Assembly (NCBI GenBank): GCA_022579005.1
Contig: MU401494.1
Span: 124,001 to 188,000 of the forward strand
Reading direction: 5' to 3'
DNA: 64,000 nt
Source of the DNA: Poronia punctata
Lineage: Eukaryota > Ascomycota > Sordariomycetes > Xylariales > Xylariaceae
Part shown: positions 61,812-64,000 of the stretch, one piece after another
Position numbering within the stretch: position 1 is the first letter of the stretch
Layout of the letters: the number at the start of each line of letters is the position of its first letter
Position numbers and translations under genes: made by a program
Notes under the pieces: model-generated
What the model saw: only the letters and a program-made list of their open reading frames with translations
The model's database searches: none
Told to the model about the DNA's origin: nothing

Positions 61812-62940
61812 ATGGCTCCTAGCGCCATCTTCGATGTCCCTCATATCTATGACATTAGGAATAGTTACGAGACCCTCGATCTCAAGGAAGAAATAACATT
61901 AGGGCTCCAGTCCCATCCACCCGTGCTCCCGTCGCTCTTACTCTGGAATGAACGTGGACAGCACGCGTTCGACCGGCTCTCCCAGGTGCCCAGTTACTAT
62001 CCCTTCCACGGCGAACTCGATGTCCTGAACCGTCATGGTCCTCAGATAGGAGGCCACATTCCTTCTGACGCGCTTCTAGTCGAGCTCGGGTGCGGGTAAG
62101 TAGAATCTACTATATGGTTGAACAGCACATGCCTCGAGGGCTAACATGACCACCTAAAGGGCCATCCGTAAAACCAAATGTATCCTTTCCGGCTTCCAGC
62201 GTGAACAGAAGCCTGTGCATTATTATGCGTTGGACGTGTCGCGACAAAGCCTCGAATCCAGCCTGATGGAACTCCGCAAGGTTTTCAAAAACTCCCCTTA
62301 CATCACAATAACGGGTCTTCTCGGCACATACGACGACTGCATCTCTTGGCTCTCCGATCTCAAACACCCCCGCGGAGAGGGCTCGGTGACAATCATGTGG
62401 CTGGGCAACAGCATCGCCAACGTCGGAAGCAGAGAGGAAGCCAGCCTCTTCCTAGAACGATTCGGAGACGCCTGCCGGCAATCGAAACTGGCCTGCCGTT
62501 TCCTCCTATCGACTGACATATGTCAAAAAGACGACAAGGTCTGCCAGGCTTACGATCACAGGACTCCCGAGTTTCGCGAATTCATTTTAAACTCGTTAGA
62601 TGCTGCAAACTTGGCGCTTGGCCACGACGCCTTCTCGGTCGACGACTGGGAGCCGGATAGTTTCCTCGACGACCGCGAGCGCAATTCCCGCTTTTTTGTG
62701 AAACCTTGCCGCGATGTACTGGTGCGTTTGGAATCAGAGAGCACGGGCCAGACTACGGTGGAGATCCGAAAGGGTGAGCGGGTCCAGGTTATCACGAGCG
62801 GAAAGTGGAGCGAAGACTCGATGGCCGATATCTGTGACCGTGCCGGGTTCGACATCAACCAGACATGGAAAGATGAATACGGAGACTACTGTAAGTTGGA
62901 GACGGCCGATTTTCCCCTACTAGGTAAACACAAGCACTGA
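61812..62940 (+). CDS. EgtD/EasF-family SAM-dependent N-methyltransferase
   Basis: Two exons, 61,812-62,095 and 62,160-62,940, joined across a 64-bp intron (GTAAGT, GCTAAC, AAAG), giving 354 aa. The splice restores the AdoMet motif LVELGCGAIRKT. Other family marks are LLWNERGQHAFDRLSQVPSYYP (N-terminal helix-turn block, shown only by its start LLWNERG), ALDVS (residues 118-122), the MWLGNSIANVG loop (about 174-184) and CQKDDKVCQAYD. This is the Methyltransf_33 / DUF2260 fold of EgtD (histidine to hercynine) and of EasF/FgaMT (N-methylation of 4-dimethylallyltryptophan). No prenyltransferase gene of ergot synthesis and no sulfoxide synthase domain is in the window, so neither known role is supported. 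Start context CACAATGG is good. Substrate is unknown; an amino acid for the nearby NRPS is a hypothesis. Confidence 0.88.
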
Positions 62941-64000
62941 CACGTCTAGGTATATTTCTGTTGCAAATGCGATAGATCCATCAATAGCCTCGACACCCAA
63001 GGACTAAGTTACTAACGGAGGGGGGAATTGATCTTGGAGGATGGTCGGGACGGTCGCGGCAATCAACGATCATGATGATAATATCGCCAAAACGCCATGA
63101 TGAAAACGATATATAGTACCTACTTATAAAATACTCATGTGATAAAGACTTTACAATTATCTAATTCTCTGTGTTCAGATTCTCGACTTAGCGGGGTAGA
63201 AGGTGTAGGAAATGCTGTTAACGAAATGCTGCGCGTCTCCTATTAAAAACTCTTTCTACTATGATATCTAAGAATTTTTAAGAAATATTGGCTTAGTTCC
63301 CTGCGTAATTAGTCATGATGTCAGAAATAAAAGAAAAAAAAACATTCAGCCCAATGGTGGTCGCCGCAACTGATTTCAATTCAATTCGTTGCCGATACTT
63401 GAACTAGCAATACAGGGGGACACAATGCTGATCCTTACAGGCTTAATACTACACAATACAACGTACTCGTAGGTACATAGGTTATTAACTCCGTATCATT
63501 ACATTTGAGGTTTAGGTGATTACTAGATCGATAGTTCCAGGTCGGCCCTTGAGCCCCATCGCCCCACAACGCGGCAGATTTATTAGCTCCCGCCCCTCGG
63601 GACAGGCGAGGCCCCCAAGGTTCGTGTGGCCCGCAATTTCCATCTCGCGCCTTTCACTAACCAGCTCTACACGCTAATCCCAAATAGAGCAGGCTCGTAT
63701 ATCCTGACCGCCTTTCTAAAACATAAACCTACGTTGCATACTTAATGCACCTCTTGAGGTATCTCCTACTGGCGCCGGCCCCTTTTCAAGGCTTGACCAT
63801 CCCGATTAGGCGATTCCCGACATTCATTAGCCTCCTATCTCCTTACTACAAATACATGTCTTTACGAGTTATTTAAATTATTTATCTACAAGTCCTGACC
63901 ATGCTGCTGGAATGCTCCGTAGGTTAGATTGCGAGGACAGATCAAGGGCAGGGTTTTTTGAGAATTAAACACGTGGACCGTACAAATCTATCATCCCACC
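62941..64000. other. Right-hand end of the window, no gene seen
   Basis: About 1 kb with no open frame of note and no motif on either strand. Whether further biosynthetic genes follow cannot be judged from here. Confidence 0.5.

Noticed and set aside
61812..62940. The methyltransferase as a confirmed ergot-alkaloid or ergothioneine gene
   Set aside because: No prenyltransferase, other ergot gene or sulfoxide synthase is in the window, and substrate residues could not be assessed.
1..64000. tRNA, rRNA or CRISPR features
   Set aside because: Scanning by eye found no convincing cloverleaf, rRNA core or regularly spaced repeats; a tRNA search could still find one.

Overview
The window comes from a filamentous ascomycete (Pezizomycotina), most likely of the Sordariomycetes or a close class. 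The genes have short introns of 56-109 bp with GTRNGT donors and CTAAC-like branch points. There is a single-gene PIL1 eisosome homologue, a fungal E(z)-type histone methyltransferase and a Zn2Cys6 regulator. A giant multimodular NRPS is present, as is an AT-rich block with the signature of repeat-induced point mutation (RIP). No RNA gene, CRISPR array or bacterial-style operon was found.

Layout. 1-5.5 kb: an extremely AT-rich, RIP-degraded transposon graveyard in which the reverse-transcriptase core of a Tad1-like LINE can still be read. 5.5-9.7 kb: non-coding, with two 675-bp copies of a terminal-inverted-repeat element flanked by TA. 9.8-28.4 kb: an ordinary gene neighbourhood. It holds a 782-aa disordered orphan (+), a secreted GH43 glycosidase with an assembly gap in its first intron (+), the eisosome protein PIL1 (-), a KMT6/E(z) histone H3K27 methyltransferase (+), a DUF6914-like small protein (+) and a 372-aa basic orphan (-). 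28.4-31.4 kb: empty. 31.4-34.4 kb: a three-exon Zn2Cys6 transcription factor (+). 36.5-37.6 kb: a frameshifted relic of a lineage-expanded fungal protein family. 38.5-57.8 kb: the NRPS (-). 61.8-62.9 kb: a two-exon EgtD/EasF-type SAM methyltransferase (+).

The main system is the NRPS. Two very long open frames (4149 and 2247 codons) are joined by a 62-bp in-phase intron inside a condensation domain, so they form one gene for a protein of about 6,389 residues. Its order is A-T / C-A-T-E / C-A-T-E* / C-A-T / C-A-T-CT. That means five modules, a starter module without a C domain, two E domains (the second, E*, has lost its catalytic residues) and a terminal condensation-like domain of the kind that cyclises fungal peptides. 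The inferred product is a cyclic pentapeptide with one D-residue, of unknown sequence. The divergently oriented methyltransferase 4 kb upstream belongs to the family that makes histidine betaine or N-methylates ergot intermediates. Whether it tailors the peptide or its building block is the main open question. The cluster may continue beyond the right end of the window.
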